The notes beneath the pieces are model-generated. The model saw only the letters and a program-made list of their open reading frames with translations, ran no database searches and was not told where the DNA came from. Of a stretch of DNA of 64,000 nucleotides, positions 8,782 through 17,895 are shown one piece after another (the stretch's first letter is position 1; the number at the start of each line of letters is the position of its first letter). The stretch lies in NCBI RefSeq assembly GCF_916700565.1, contig NZ_CAKAKO010000006.1:1-64000 (forward strand). The letters are read 5' to 3'. Origin of the DNA: Xenophilus sp. Marseille-Q4582 (lineage in GTDB: Bacteria > Pseudomonadota > Gammaproteobacteria > Burkholderiales > Burkholderiaceae_C). The translations under genes were made by a program, and so were the position numbers.

Positions 8782-8991
8782 TCAAGTCTTTTCAGACACT
8801 TCAATAGGTTTTTTAATTGCCGATTGATGCTCGAAAGCAATGGGTGACAAGTTACCCAGTGTTGAATGCAAGCGCTGTGCGTTGTAAAAATTCACAATGT
8901 AGTCCGCCACGTCTTGTGTGGCCTCGGCATGGTTGGCGTAATCTTTTTGCCAAACGCGCTCTGTCTTCAAATTCAGAAAGAAGGTAAGCAC
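8782..8991 (-). pseudogene. IS3-family transposase OrfB, C-terminal fragment
   Basis: About 69 codons of the C-terminal part of an IS3-family integrase-like transposase (FFLNLKTERVWQ, YIVNFYNAQRLHSTLGN). It contains the end of the rve domain with its typical YN..R.H..L motif. The upstream part is missing and the element ends are not clear. Confidence 0.85.
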
Positions 8992-9039
8992 CCGGCGAAT
9001 ACACCTTGACGCGGTCGACGTGGCGGTACTGAACTGCAG

Positions 9040-9207
9040 TTACGAGGGAAGTGGCTGCCAGCGATGAGGCAGTAGTTCTGTGATCTGATTGTTCTTGTGC
9101 GTGGGCAGGCGCTGCAGCACATCTTTCAGATAGGCATACGGGTCATGCCCATTGAGCTTGGCACTCTGAATCAGGCTCATGACCGCAGCCGCACGCTGGC
9201 CAGCTCT
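9040..9207 (-). pseudogene. tnpC: IS66 TnpC, C-terminal fragment
   Basis: Reading leftward the sequence encodes AGQRAAAVMSLIQSAKLNGH and then YAYLKDVLQRLPTHK, the TnpC C-terminus, with a stop at 9040-9042. It differs from the TnpC copies at 657 and 2575, so it is a separate element. It is cut by the IS1071 terminal repeat beginning at 9208. It is shorter than an ordinary open reading frame and easily missed. Confidence 0.82.
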
Positions 9208-9369
9208 GGGGTCTCCTCGTTTTCAGTGCAATAAGTGACGGTACGAAAAGCTAGCACTGGCGCGGAGGTGGTGTTGGTAGATCGTTGATTTCATTGACTT
9301 TCCTGTTCACTTTCAAATCTGCGATTCGTGGCGTCAAACCGTGGTCGGTTTCATCCATTGGTGCCAGTT
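9208..9369. mobile_element. Extra IS1071 left end, 162 bp, directly repeated
   Basis: Starts with the 38-bp terminal repeat and matches base for base the first 162 bp of the complete IS1071 at 9370. It is therefore a second left end lying head-to-tail outside the intact element. Confidence 0.92.
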
Positions 9370-12300
9370 GGGGTCTCCTCGTTTTCAGTGCAATAAGTGA
9401 CGGTACGAAAAGCTAGCACTGGCGCGGAGGTGGTGTTGGTAGATCGTTGATTTCATTGACTTTCCTGTTCACTTTCAAATCTGCGATTCGTGGCGTCAAA
9501 CCGTGGTCGGTTTCATCCATTGGTGCCAGTTATCGATGCATTTGGCCGCGAAGGCAGGATTTGGTCAGCATAGCGGTCAACCGGGAAGCGAAACACACCC
9601 CGCAAGTTGATGCTCTCCAGCCTGGTGGGCGCAATCTTCCCGATCAGTTCCGGTGGAATGACCTGGCGGCGGTTCGACCAGCGATCCAGGACCGCCTGCA
9701 TCTGTGAGGTATTCCACGCCATCACGATGTTGGCCATCAGGCTCAACGCATCGGCCACAGCCTGCATTTCATCGACACGTTTGGCCTGCGCCGGGCTGAT
9801 CCGGCCGGTATAAATGGCGCGCTTGAGGGCGTTAACAGCCTCGCCCCGATTGAGCACCCGGCGCAACTCGTTCCTGAAAGCGTCCTTGACAAAGTAGTCA
9901 GCCAAAAACGCCGTACGCAGCAACCGCCCCAATTGCACGCCAGCCTCATAGATTGGATCGCCCTGGGCGGCAGAACCGAACCGCGCAAGAGCTGCCACCG
10001 CACTGGCATGTCCGCTCATGACCGAGGCTGCCAGGTGCACCAGACTATCCCAATGCTTTTCGATCAAAGCGACGTCGACATTGGCTTCGCACACCGCAGC
10101 GATTTCTGCGGGCACTTTGGTGCCGCGTGGCACAAAGAGGTGGCGCTGTTTGAGTTCCTTCAACCGCGGGCAAAGATCAAAACCAAGCAAACGGGCATGT
10201 GACATGGCAAAGTCGGTGTAGCCATGGGTATCCACAGCAAGCTGGCTGGTCTCCAGCTTTTCTTGGCGGATGACACCTTCAATGGCCACGCCCGCCTGGC
10301 GCTCATTGAGCACAAAGGGCTGCGCATGGAAGATGCCCCACCGGTCTTTTACATGGGAGTAGATTCCAATGGAAGGTGTGTTGCGCCGAGGATCAAGCCG
10401 GGCTTGCCACACCCGTTTGGTGGTCTCCATGCTCATCATGTCAGAAGATGCCAAATCGGACCGCCCCCAGGTGGCGGCAATCGGGTGTCGCTGCATGAAT
10501 TCCAGCACAGCCTGGCAGGCCTGGCTCAGACGCCGTTCGTCCCGCGCCCAGCGCATGGCCTGGCGAATGCTGGTGGCAGACAATTGCGGAATCATGCGCG
10601 CGCATTCGACCGCAGTCAGACTGGTGCCGTGGGCCATGATGCCGGCATAGACCATCAGCAGCTCGTCGGTAGAGCGCGGCTCACGTCCGAGCATGATCCA
10701 GCTAAAGCGCACCTGGGCGTCAACGGCCAGAATCACTTCCGGCAATTGAACCTCACCGATGCGGTGATCCAAAGCCGCGCGCAGCTTGGTCACTTCTGGG
10801 TCTTCGTCCTCTGCGGGCAATGGCGACAAATGGAGTTCATCATCCACGCGCAGTACGCCACTGCGGGCTGCAGCGGCCACCGCATCGACACCGGCAGTTA
10901 CTCTGGCCAGCAAAGGCTTCAAGAAAGTGGCAGCCTTGCTGGGTAACGATAGACGGGCATAGTGTTTCTTGGACTCTGCCTGCCAACGCTCGTCCGTGAA
11001 GAACAAGCGCGCACGACCCCGAAAGCTCAGGCTGTGCTCAATCCAGACCGAGCCATTGCGCACCGCGCGGCGCAGGGCAAACAGGGTGGCCACCTCCAAC
11101 GCCTGAAACGCCCGTTCCCGGTCTGGGCTGGAGATCGAAACCTGCCAGATCATTCCCAGACTTGGTGCCACCACTTCAACTGGCAGCTTTCTGGATCCTT
11201 TGAGATATAAAGCTTGCAGCTTGGCAAGGTACTCGATGGCAGGATGCTCGCCGGTGGCCTGCCAGGGCAGCTTTGCAATGGCGACGAGCAACGACCGCAC
11301 GGGGCGAATTCCATCAATCAATCCCTCGCGGACCAGGGAGGCCCTGCTCGGTGGTTTGCGTTTCTGGGTTTCGGTGATCAAGGCTTCAAGACGGGCACGC
11401 AACTCAGCATCTGGCACCGCACCTTGCGCGCTCAAGGCAACAAGTTCGCCGAGCAGCGTTTTGTACATTGCGGCCCAATTGACGGTAGCGGGGACATCGG
11501 CGGCAGCCTGACGCCACAGATCGGCGATCCGGCGCTGCACCATAAGGATCAACTGGTCTGTGGTGGTGAACAGGCAATACCGAAGAAAGCATGCGACCTC
11601 CACGGTGCGCGCTGGCTCTTTGATCTTGGCTCCGGCTGAGGGCGGCCTGGAGACAAGTCGGCGCGCGTAGCGGCGCAAGATGAGATCGGGGATGTCTGCC
11701 AGGTGCTTATGAACGTCCAGCGTGTAAAGCAGGTCGATGCGCTCCAGTACCTCGCTGATTTGGCGGGTTGAGTGTTTCGCCGGTGCAGCCCATAGCCAAC
11801 TCTGCTGGGTTTGTCCATCTGGGCGCAGCTCTGAAACTGAGGCTCGCCAGCGATCAAGTGTTGCTGGATCAACGCTGGCGGCGATGGCGGTGCCTGTTTC
11901 AACTTCAAGCTGGGCAAGTGCCGCCGCAATCAGTGTCCGAATTGCCCGCTCGTGCACGATCACCAGCTTGTTCTTGTACAGCCATTGACGCGCCCGCACG
12001 AGTAGCTGATCGCGGTCGGCGCAGCGCGCCACTTCGTCGCGCAGTTCACGTACCAGTGAGCGGCGCTGGTGCTCGCTCATCCACTGGAATCCAAGGACCG
12101 TGCAGGCTACTTGTTGGTGATCGAATAGCGTGCGCCCGCGTTCATACATGGCTCTCAGCGAGGCGACTTCTGGTGCTGCAATGCCAAGCTCGTTGCCAAG
12201 GTGGCGCCACAAGGCTACTGGAATTACCCGAAAGGCACCGAGCAAACGCCCACTCATGCGCAGGAAACCAATATGGAGCGCCAGACCAAGCTTGTGGGAA

Positions 12301-12573
12301 TCACCTCGGCGTGCATTGATTGCGTCGCGCTCGGCACCATCGAAGGTGAAAAATGCCTTCATCTCGAAGTCGCTGATATCGCGGGGGAGCCCACGCATCC
12401 CCAAAAACGTTGTGTGCCAACCCTGCATCGTGAACCTCAAAAGTGGGAGGCCACCATACCCGTTTACAAAGCGAACAGGAAAGTCAATGAAATCAACGGT
12501 CTACCCAGACCACCCCCGCGCCAGTGCTAGCTTTGCGTACCGTCACTTATTGCACTGAAAACGAGGAGACCCC
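9370..12573 (-). mobile_element. Complete IS1071
   Basis: 3204 bp bounded by 38-bp terminal repeats (9370-9407 and 12536-12573) within longer imperfect inverted ends of about 110 bp, carrying only tnpA. The length, the long ends, the lack of a resolvase and the 971-residue transposase all match IS1071, a Tn3-family element frequent around xenobiotic-degradation genes in Betaproteobacteria. Confidence 0.95.
9513..12428 (-). CDS. tnpA: IS1071 transposase (Tn3 family)
   Basis: 971 residues from ATG 12428; a TTG four codons further upstream is possible but less likely. It is a Tn3-family DDE transposase with an N-terminal DNA-binding region and a C-terminal catalytic half, where TDFAMSHARLLGF and LCPRLKELKQRHLF are family-typical. 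It acts in the cytoplasm on its terminal repeats by replicative cointegration. The element has no resolvase, so cointegrates must be resolved by host recombination. The other two copies are either cut by the window edge or split by IS5. Confidence 0.95.
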   Translation of the reverse strand: MQGWHTTFLGMRGLPRDISDFEMKAFFTFDGAERDAINARRGDSHKLGLALHIGFLRMSGRLLGAFRVIPVALWRHLGNELGIAAPEVASLRAMYERGRTLFDHQQVACTVLGFQWMSEHQRRSLVRELRDEVARCADRDQLLVRARQWLYKNKLVIVHERAIRTLIAAALAQLEVETGTAIAASVDPATLDRWRASVSELRPDGQTQQSWLWAAPAKHSTRQISEVLERIDLLYTLDVHKHLADIPDLILRRYARRLVSRPPSAGAKIKEPARTVEVACFLRYCLFTTTDQLILMVQRRIADLWRQAAADVPATVNWAAMYKTLLGELVALSAQGAVPDAELRARLEALITETQKRKPPSRASLVREGLIDGIRPVRSLLVAIAKLPWQATGEHPAIEYLAKLQALYLKGSRKLPVEVVAPSLGMIWQVSISSPDRERAFQALEVATLFALRRAVRNGSVWIEHSLSFRGRARLFFTDERWQAESKKHYARLSLPSKAATFLKPLLARVTAGVDAVAAAARSGVLRVDDELHLSPLPAEDEDPEVTKLRAALDHRIGEVQLPEVILAVDAQVRFSWIMLGREPRSTDELLMVYAGIMAHGTSLTAVECARMIPQLSATSIRQAMRWARDERRLSQACQAVLEFMQRHPIAATWGRSDLASSDMMSMETTKRVWQARLDPRRNTPSIGIYSHVKDRWGIFHAQPFVLNERQAGVAIEGVIRQEKLETSQLAVDTHGYTDFAMSHARLLGFDLCPRLKELKQRHLFVPRGTKVPAEIAAVCEANVDVALIEKHWDSLVHLAASVMSGHASAVAALARFGSAAQGDPIYEAGVQLGRLLRTAFLADYFVKDAFRNELRRVLNRGEAVNALKRAIYTGRISPAQAKRVDEMQAVADALSLMANIVMAWNTSQMQAVLDRWSNRRQVIPPELIGKIAPTRLESINLRGVFRFPVDRYADQILPSRPNASITGTNG

Positions 12574-12724
12574 ATGGATGAAACCGACCACGGTTTGACG
12601 CCACGAATCGCAGATTTGAAAGTGAACAGGAAAGTCAATGAAATCAACGATCTACCAACACCACCTCCGCGCCAGTGCTAGCTTTTCGTACCGTCACTTA
12701 TTGCACTGAAAACGAGGAGACCCC
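12574..12724. mobile_element. Extra IS1071 left end, 151 bp, inverted
   Basis: Begins ATGGATGAAACC and runs to a 38-bp terminal repeat at 12687-12724. It matches the reverse complement of the left end (9370-9520), not the right end, judged by left-type bases next to the repeat. The complete IS1071 thus has a left-type end outside it on both sides. The five bases after 12573 and after 12724 are both ATGGA. Confidence 0.88.
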
Positions 12725-14230
12725 ATGGAGCACTTCCGTCGACTGGGCTTTGCACACGAGATCCGAGCCATGGGTTTGCCTCCAGATCATCCGACTGACA
12801 TCGCTTATTTCACACGGTATGCCCATCACGAACTGGCTCGTATCAGTCTACCTACCGCCGCGCAAGCAGTGAAAAAAATCAAGACAATGTCGGGCTCTTG
12901 GAGTGCGGCTGAGCTGCCACACCGCGTGTCCCAGAAGTTCGTTGAGCAGGTGCTTCGCCGACATGCCGAGGCCCCTGACTGCAATGACGTTCGGTATGGC
13001 TGGACGCTAGAGGACTTTGAAGACCAAGGCGACTGTGTAAGCGCATCCGTACGCCCAACGGCGGGCGGAACACCTGCAAGGGTTACAGCCAAGTTCCTCG
13101 TTGGCGCAGACGGTGCGCGAAGCCTCGTGAGGAACCAACTGGGCATCCCCTGGGGAGGAGAAACCGGGATCCAGAGGGAGTTCATGGGCGGGAAAATGTT
13201 CGCGTTGTATTTGCGCGCGCCCCAGTTCCTGTCCTTGCTACGTTACCCTAAAGCCTGGATGTACGTCGCGGTCAACTACCAACGACGCTCGTTCATGGCG
13301 TCGGTGGACGGCGTGGCCGAATATGCGTTCCATGCAGCAATCAAACCGGGAGAAGACGCAGACACATGGACGGAAAAGGATGCGAAACGGGTATTCTCAG
13401 AAGCAATGGGCGCTGACATTCCGATCGAAATTCTGTCCATGGGCACTTGGCTGGCAGGGCATGCCTTGGTTGCAGAAAAATTCCAGCGCGGACGAGTGTT
13501 CATTGCCGGTGATGCAGCCCATTTGTTCACGCCCACAGGGGGCTTGGGCTACAACACAGCGGTGGAAGACGCGGTCAATCTCGCCTGGAAGCTGGCCAGC
13601 GTAATCCGGGGGCATGCAACGCTGACGCTACTAGACACTTATGAGGCAGAGCGTCGACCGCTCGCGCAGCGCAACACAGGCTACGCCCGGCACTTTGCTG
13701 ACTCCGTCGGTCTTTTCTCTGCGAAGCCTGAGCTGGACGATGACTCCGCACAAGGTAACGAAGAGCGAGCCAAGGCCTCTGAGTACCTCAACCGCCATGC
13801 CCGGCTTGAATTCAACATCCCCGGCGTGACTTTTGGAGGTCGCTACGGCGACTCGCCCATCATCGCGCAGGACGGTGTGGACCTACCTCCCGACGAACCC
13901 AATGACTACGTGCCCACCGCCAGTCCTGGGGGGCGCCCGCCCCATGCATGGCTGGAAGATGGCCGTTCCCTGTACGACACATTCCACACCGAGTGGACAT
14001 TGCTCGCCCTCGGTGCAACCGACCCGGCAACCGATGGCTTCAAGAACGCGGCCCAGTCTATGGGCATCGACCTGAAGGTGGTCCGTTTGCCCGCCCAGCA
14101 GTTACTGGAGCTATACGAATCACCACTGGTATTGATACGCCCTGATCAGATCGTCGCCTGGCGAGGGGCCTCCGATGAAGATGGCCAGCAGGTTCTGTCC
14201 CTTGCCCTGGGAATACATCGAATCACATAA
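12725..14230 (+). pseudogene. FAD-dependent aromatic monooxygenase, N-terminally truncated
   Basis: 501 residues of a PheA/TfdB/MhpA-type flavoprotein hydroxylase. The second FAD motif (VGADGARS, residues 126-133) and the GD motif (GRVFIAGDAAHLFTPTGG, 256-273) are present, followed by the thioredoxin-like C-terminal domain. The first 40-50 residues, with the GxGxxG dinucleotide fold, are missing because IS1071 ends at 12724. The open frame begins at an ATG directly behind GAGGAG inside the IS end, so a truncated product could be made but should not bind FAD normally. An intact form would hydroxylate a phenolic substrate to feed the dioxygenase downstream. The 3' end overlaps the convergent LysR gene by 8 bp. 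Confidence 0.85.
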
Positions 14231-15143
14231 GACCAGTCCACTTTCTTTCGTACTCGTGGGTCGCGAACTCATCCACCATGAAGTCAATGAAGGATCGGAC
14301 TTTCGCTGACAGGTGCTTTCGGCTGGGATATGCGATGTTGATTTGCAAACGTGGCAGATCCCAGTCACCGAGTACGGGTACGAGGCGTCCGGCGACGATA
14401 TCCTCATAGACGATATAACTAGGTTGCACGAGGATACCCAAGCCACTAAGTGCAGCAGCACGCAATACCTGCCCGTCGTTGGACTCCAACACCCCCTGGA
14501 CATTCACCGTCTGACTTTCGCCTCCACGACTGAACTTCAGTTCGTTGGGGTGGTTGGCGTGCAAGTAGACAAGAACATTGTGGTCAGTCAGGTCTGATGG
14601 GAACTGTGGACGCCCCCTTTGGGCCAGATAAGCGGGAGACGCCGCCAATATGCGGCGCGTCGAAGCTAGACGCCTAATGGTTATGGTGCTGTCAGGCTCA
14701 TACTCACGCGTCCGTATGGCTACGTCAATACCGTTGTCAATGATGTCCAAGTAGCGGTTCGCAGTTTCAACATGCACTCTTACTTGTGAATACCGCTGAT
14801 GGTACTTCGGCAATCGCGGGGCGATGAGTTGCATGGCGAACGACAGCGAAGCACTCACACGTAACACCCCCGACGGGTTCAGCGTGGTTTGATGTATTGC
14901 CGCCTCTGCGTCGCGCAACTCAGTTAGGACGTGACGAGCCCGCTCCAAGAAATCCTGCCCCTCACTGGTCAGGTAGAGCCGACGCGTGTTGCGCTCGACT
15001 AGACGGACCTGCAGGCGCTCTTCCAGCGAAGCCAAGTAACGAGTGGCCGCTGGATTGGACAGTCCCAAGGCCTCTGCAGCCGCACCGAGACTGCCTCGAT
15101 CGGCAACCTCCACAAAGAGCGCCATTTCTGTGAACCGATCCAT
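14223..15143 (-). CDS. LysR-family transcriptional regulator
   Basis: 306 residues, normal LysR length. The N-terminal winged helix-turn-helix (residues 1-60, ALFVEVADRGSLGAAAEALG then NPAATRYLASLEERL) is followed by an effector-binding domain. It is divergent from the dioxygenase operon starting at 15252, the classic arrangement for a LysR activator of aromatic degradation that responds to a pathway intermediate. The inducer cannot be read from the sequence. Confidence 0.92.
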   Translation of the reverse strand: MDRFTEMALFVEVADRGSLGAAAEALGLSNPAATRYLASLEERLQVRLVERNTRRLYLTSEGQDFLERARHVLTELRDAEAAIHQTTLNPSGVLRVSASLSFAMQLIAPRLPKYHQRYSQVRVHVETANRYLDIIDNGIDVAIRTREYEPDSTITIRRLASTRRILAASPAYLAQRGRPQFPSDLTDHNVLVYLHANHPNELKFSRGGESQTVNVQGVLESNDGQVLRAAALSGLGILVQPSYIVYEDIVAGRLVPVLGDWDLPRLQINIAYPSRKHLSAKVRSFIDFMVDEFATHEYERKWTGLM

Positions 15144-15251
15144 TTTTCCATCTTTCGGAAAAGTAATTTCCCATTTTGATATTTGAGAAATCTTTTTGAA
15201 ATTATAGAGTTCAGGTCATGGCAACTCAACACTGCCAACTGCAAACAAGCC
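15144..15251. promoter_or_regulatory. Divergent lysR/dioxygenase control region
   Basis: AT-rich against the surrounding DNA. It contains near-repeats around 15176-15210 (TTGATATTTGAGAAAT, then TTTTTGAAATTATAG) that could hold a LysR T-N11-A site and a weak promoter for the dioxygenase operon. No -35/-10 pair with ideal spacing stands out, so the exact sites are inference. Confidence 0.4.
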
Positions 15252-16088
15252 ATGCGCAACCTCAACCAAGACAACATCACACAGGCAGTCATTGCCAGCT
15301 TCGCCAAAACGCCTGACGCTCGGCTCAAAGAAATCATGACGAGCCTGGTCCAGCACCTGCACGCCTTTGCCCGGGACGTGAAGCTGACCGAGGAAGAATG
15401 GTTCCAGGGCATTGACTTCCTGACAAGGTGTGGCCATATCACAGACGACAAACGCCAGGAGTTCATACTGCTGTCAGACGTTCTCGGCTTGTCAATGCTG
15501 ACCGTCGCGATGAACAACGACAAGCCTGCGGGTTGTACCGAAGCCACTGTGTTTGGCCCCTTCCATGTGGAGGGCGCCCCCCACTACGAGCTGGGTGACG
15601 ACATTGCCAACGGCGCCAAAGGTACGCCCTGCACGGTGCGTGGCACGGTGAAAGGGATCGACGGCCAGCCCATCCCCGGCGCCGTCATGGACGTCTGGCA
15701 GTCGGATGATGACGGACTGTATGACGTACAGCACGCGGATCTTGGTCATGCACAGGCGCGCGGCATCGTGACAGCGGATGCAGAGGGCAAATACCACTTC
15801 CGTTCCATCGTGGCGGTCCCGTACGCAATTCCCCACGACGGACCTGTGGGTCAGATGTTGGAAGCTACGGGACGCCACCCCTGGCGCCCTGCGCATCTGC
15901 ACTTCATGGTGAAAGCACCCGGCTACGAAACGCTGATCACTCATGTCTTTCGCGACCACAGCGACTACCTCGACTCCGATGCGGTGTTTGGCGTTCGCCA
16001 GTCGCTGGTGTGCGACTGGGTACAGCAGACGGATGGAAGCTACCTAATGGAGTACGACTTCGTGTTGAACCCGACGAGAACCCGGTGA
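15252..16088 (+). CDS. Intradiol dioxygenase, probably hydroxyquinol 1,2-dioxygenase
   Basis: 278 residues from ATG 15252; an in-frame start at 15183 would add 23 residues lacking family similarity. The N-terminal catechol-dioxygenase dimerisation domain (about 20-90) precedes the catalytic C-terminal domain. The four Fe(III) ligands are visible: Tyr157 (GLYDVQ), Tyr191 (VPYAIP), His215 and His217 (RPAHLHF). The enzyme cleaves an aromatic diol between the hydroxyls. The adjacent maleylacetate reductase makes hydroxyquinol (1,2,4-trihydroxybenzene) giving maleylacetate the best-fitting reaction, but catechol or chlorocatechol activity cannot be excluded. It is first gene of a tight operon, divergent from lysR. 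Confidence 0.87.
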   Translation: MRNLNQDNITQAVIASFAKTPDARLKEIMTSLVQHLHAFARDVKLTEEEWFQGIDFLTRCGHITDDKRQEFILLSDVLGLSMLTVAMNNDKPAGCTEATVFGPFHVEGAPHYELGDDIANGAKGTPCTVRGTVKGIDGQPIPGAVMDVWQSDDDGLYDVQHADLGHAQARGIVTADAEGKYHFRSIVAVPYAIPHDGPVGQMLEATGRHPWRPAHLHFMVKAPGYETLITHVFRDHSDYLDSDAVFGVRQSLVCDWVQQTDGSYLMEYDFVLNPTRTR

Positions 16089-16092
16089 CACC

Positions 16093-16392
16093 ATGTTGTA
16101 TGCCTTCACACTGATGGACAAGCCTGGGACCGCCGAGTTGCGTCAGCAAATTCGCCCGGTCCACAAAACCTACTTGGCTAAAGTGCAAGAACACATTGCC
16201 TTTGCAGGGCCGCTGGTAACAGATGACGGCAGCACCATGCTGGGCAGTTTGCTGGTGATTGACTTCCCCGATCGACAGACAGCTCAAGACTGGTTGGCAC
16301 AAGAGCCTTTTCTGAAAGCGGGCATCTTTGCAAGCACATCGGTACATGCCTTTGTCAACCTGTGGCCCCAAAAGGCGGGATTTCCCACATGA
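16093..16392 (+). CDS. YciI-like protein
   Basis: 99 residues with the YciI ferredoxin-like fold pattern (MLYAFTLMDKPG at the N-terminus, GPLVTDDGSTMLGSLLVIDF in the middle, a conserved acidic stretch, and AFVNLWPQ at the end). It starts 4 bp after the dioxygenase stop. YciI proteins are small, mostly uncharacterised, and sometimes found in aromatic-degradation operons, where a lyase, isomerase or dehalogenase-like role has been proposed. The exact role here is unknown. Confidence 0.8.
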   Translation: MLYAFTLMDKPGTAELRQQIRPVHKTYLAKVQEHIAFAGPLVTDDGSTMLGSLLVIDFPDRQTAQDWLAQEPFLKAGIFASTSVHAFVNLWPQKAGFPT

Positions 16393-16402
16393 AGGAAGAA
16401 AT

Positions 16403-16735
16403 GTGATCAGGCACATCGTCATGTGGAAGCTGGCAGGCGACACGCCCCTATCCAAACAACGCAACGTCGAACGACTGACGCAGAGCTTCCTCAGCCTGCG
16501 GGGCCGCATCCCAGGACTGCTGCACTTGGAGATTGGCGTGGACAGCAGCGGCGTGGACTACGCCTGCGATGTAGTTCTCTACAGCGAGTTCGAGTCGCAA
16601 TCCGCTCTCGACGACTACGCCATCCATCCAGAACATCTCAGGGTAAAAGCAGAAATTGGCGACATGCGCATCGCCCGCCACCAAGTGGACTACGCCGTGG
16701 TCCCATCCGATGTGCGCGCAAAGGAATTGACATGA
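16403..16735 (+). CDS. Dabb-domain (stress-responsive A/B barrel) protein
   Basis: 110 residues from GTG 16403 with GGAAG about 8 bases upstream. The Dabb pattern is clear: IRHIVMWKL at the start, RIPGLLHLEIGVD in the middle, and DVVLYSEFESQSALDDYAIHPEH at the end. Dabb proteins form alpha-beta barrel dimers; some are decarboxylases, cyclases or accessory enzymes of ring degradation. The stop overlaps the next start by ATGA, so it is co-translated with the reductase. The specific reaction is not known. Confidence 0.8.
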   Translation: MIRHIVMWKLAGDTPLSKQRNVERLTQSFLSLRGRIPGLLHLEIGVDSSGVDYACDVVLYSEFESQSALDDYAIHPEHLRVKAEIGDMRIARHQVDYAVVPSDVRAKELT

Positions 16736-17808
16736 AAGATTTTGTTTACAACGGCCAACCCTCGCGTGTGGTGTTCGGCCCAGGTTCGCTGGCTCACCTG
16801 GAGCGAGAGATCGAGCTGTTGGGTGCCAAGCGGGCCTTGGTGCTGTCCACCCCGGAACAGGCGGCGCAGGCTCAGATGGTGGCCGATCGCCTGGGCAACC
16901 GGGCTACAGGAATCTTCCCGCGAGCGGTGATGCATGTCCCCATCGAAACCGCCCGGGAAGCGCGGGACGAGGCACGCCGACTTGGTGCCGACTGTGCCAT
17001 CGCAATTGGTGGCGGTTCCACCACTGGGCTTGGCAAGGCGATTGCCCTGGATTCAGGATTGCCCATTCTGGCCATTCCCACTACTTACGCAGGCAGCGAA
17101 ATGACGCCGATCTACGGCATCACTGAGGCGGGTCTCAAGAAGACCGGTAAAGACCCACGCGTGCTGCCGCGCACCGTCATCTACGACCCTGAACTGACCC
17201 TGACCCTACCGGTGGCCATGAGCGTGACCAGCGGCATGAACGCTATTGCACATGCAGCCGAAGGCCTGTATGCCCAGGACAGCAATCCGGTGATGGATCT
17301 GATGGCCGAAGAAGGTATCCGCGCCATTGCGCAGGCGCTCCCAGTGATTCACCAGCGCGCTGATGACGTGGCTGCACGCGGCGATGCACTTTACGGCGCC
17401 TGGCTCTGCGGCTCGGTGCTGGGTAACGTGGGCATGGCGCTGCACCACAAGCTGTGTCACACCCTTGGAGGCAGCTTCAACCTTCCGCACGCGGAGGTTC
17501 ACACCGTCGTGCTGCCACAGGCGATGGCATTCAACGCAGCGGCCGCACCCGAGGCAATGCGGCGCATCGAACGCGCCTTGGGCGCAACTGGCCGAGCCAG
17601 TGCCGCAGCGGGCCTTTTTGACCTGGCCCACACCAACGGGGCTCCCGTAGCACTCAAGGACATCGGCATGAACGAGGCTGACCTGGACCGGGCAGCCGAG
17701 ATTGCTGTGAGCAACCCGTACTGGAACCCTCGCCCGTTCGGAGCAGCACAGCGTGGCGAGATACGCGACCTGCTCCAACGCGCTTACGAAGGCATCCGGC
17801 CGGACTGA
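16732..17808 (+). CDS. Maleylacetate reductase
   Basis: 358 residues, family length, from ATG 16732 coupled to the upstream stop. It belongs to the iron-containing alcohol dehydrogenase-like family: NAD-binding loop GGGSTTGLGKA (93-103), TTYAGSEMTPIYGIT (117-131) typical of maleylacetate reductases, and histidine clusters SGMNAIAHAAEGLYA and MALHHKLCHTLGG. It reduces maleylacetate to 3-oxoadipate with NAD(P)H, linking the dioxygenase to the CoA-transferase genes. IS5 follows 87 bp downstream and separates it from those genes. Confidence 0.92.
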   Translation: MKDFVYNGQPSRVVFGPGSLAHLEREIELLGAKRALVLSTPEQAAQAQMVADRLGNRATGIFPRAVMHVPIETAREARDEARRLGADCAIAIGGGSTTGLGKAIALDSGLPILAIPTTYAGSEMTPIYGITEAGLKKTGKDPRVLPRTVIYDPELTLTLPVAMSVTSGMNAIAHAAEGLYAQDSNPVMDLMAEEGIRAIAQALPVIHQRADDVAARGDALYGAWLCGSVLGNVGMALHHKLCHTLGGSFNLPHAEVHTVVLPQAMAFNAAAAPEAMRRIERALGATGRASAAAGLFDLAHTNGAPVALKDIGMNEADLDRAAEIAVSNPYWNPRPFGAAQRGEIRDLLQRAYEGIRPD

Positions 17809-17895
17809 CGGCCTTCGGCCCACGAGGGCCTAGGCACGCCCCCTTACAGGGTGTTCGTTCGCGAACGCCAAGGGGAAGTGCACCTGTTTTTCTAG

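Noticed and set aside
8740..8785. Possible IS1-like transposase scrap (HIERFND)
   Set aside because: Only a few codons match and no frame extends beyond them, so chance similarity cannot be excluded.
9208..9531. 162-bp tandem repeat considered as an independent satellite or regulatory repeat
   Set aside because: Both units are the IS1071 left terminus, so the repeat is explained by transposon ends.
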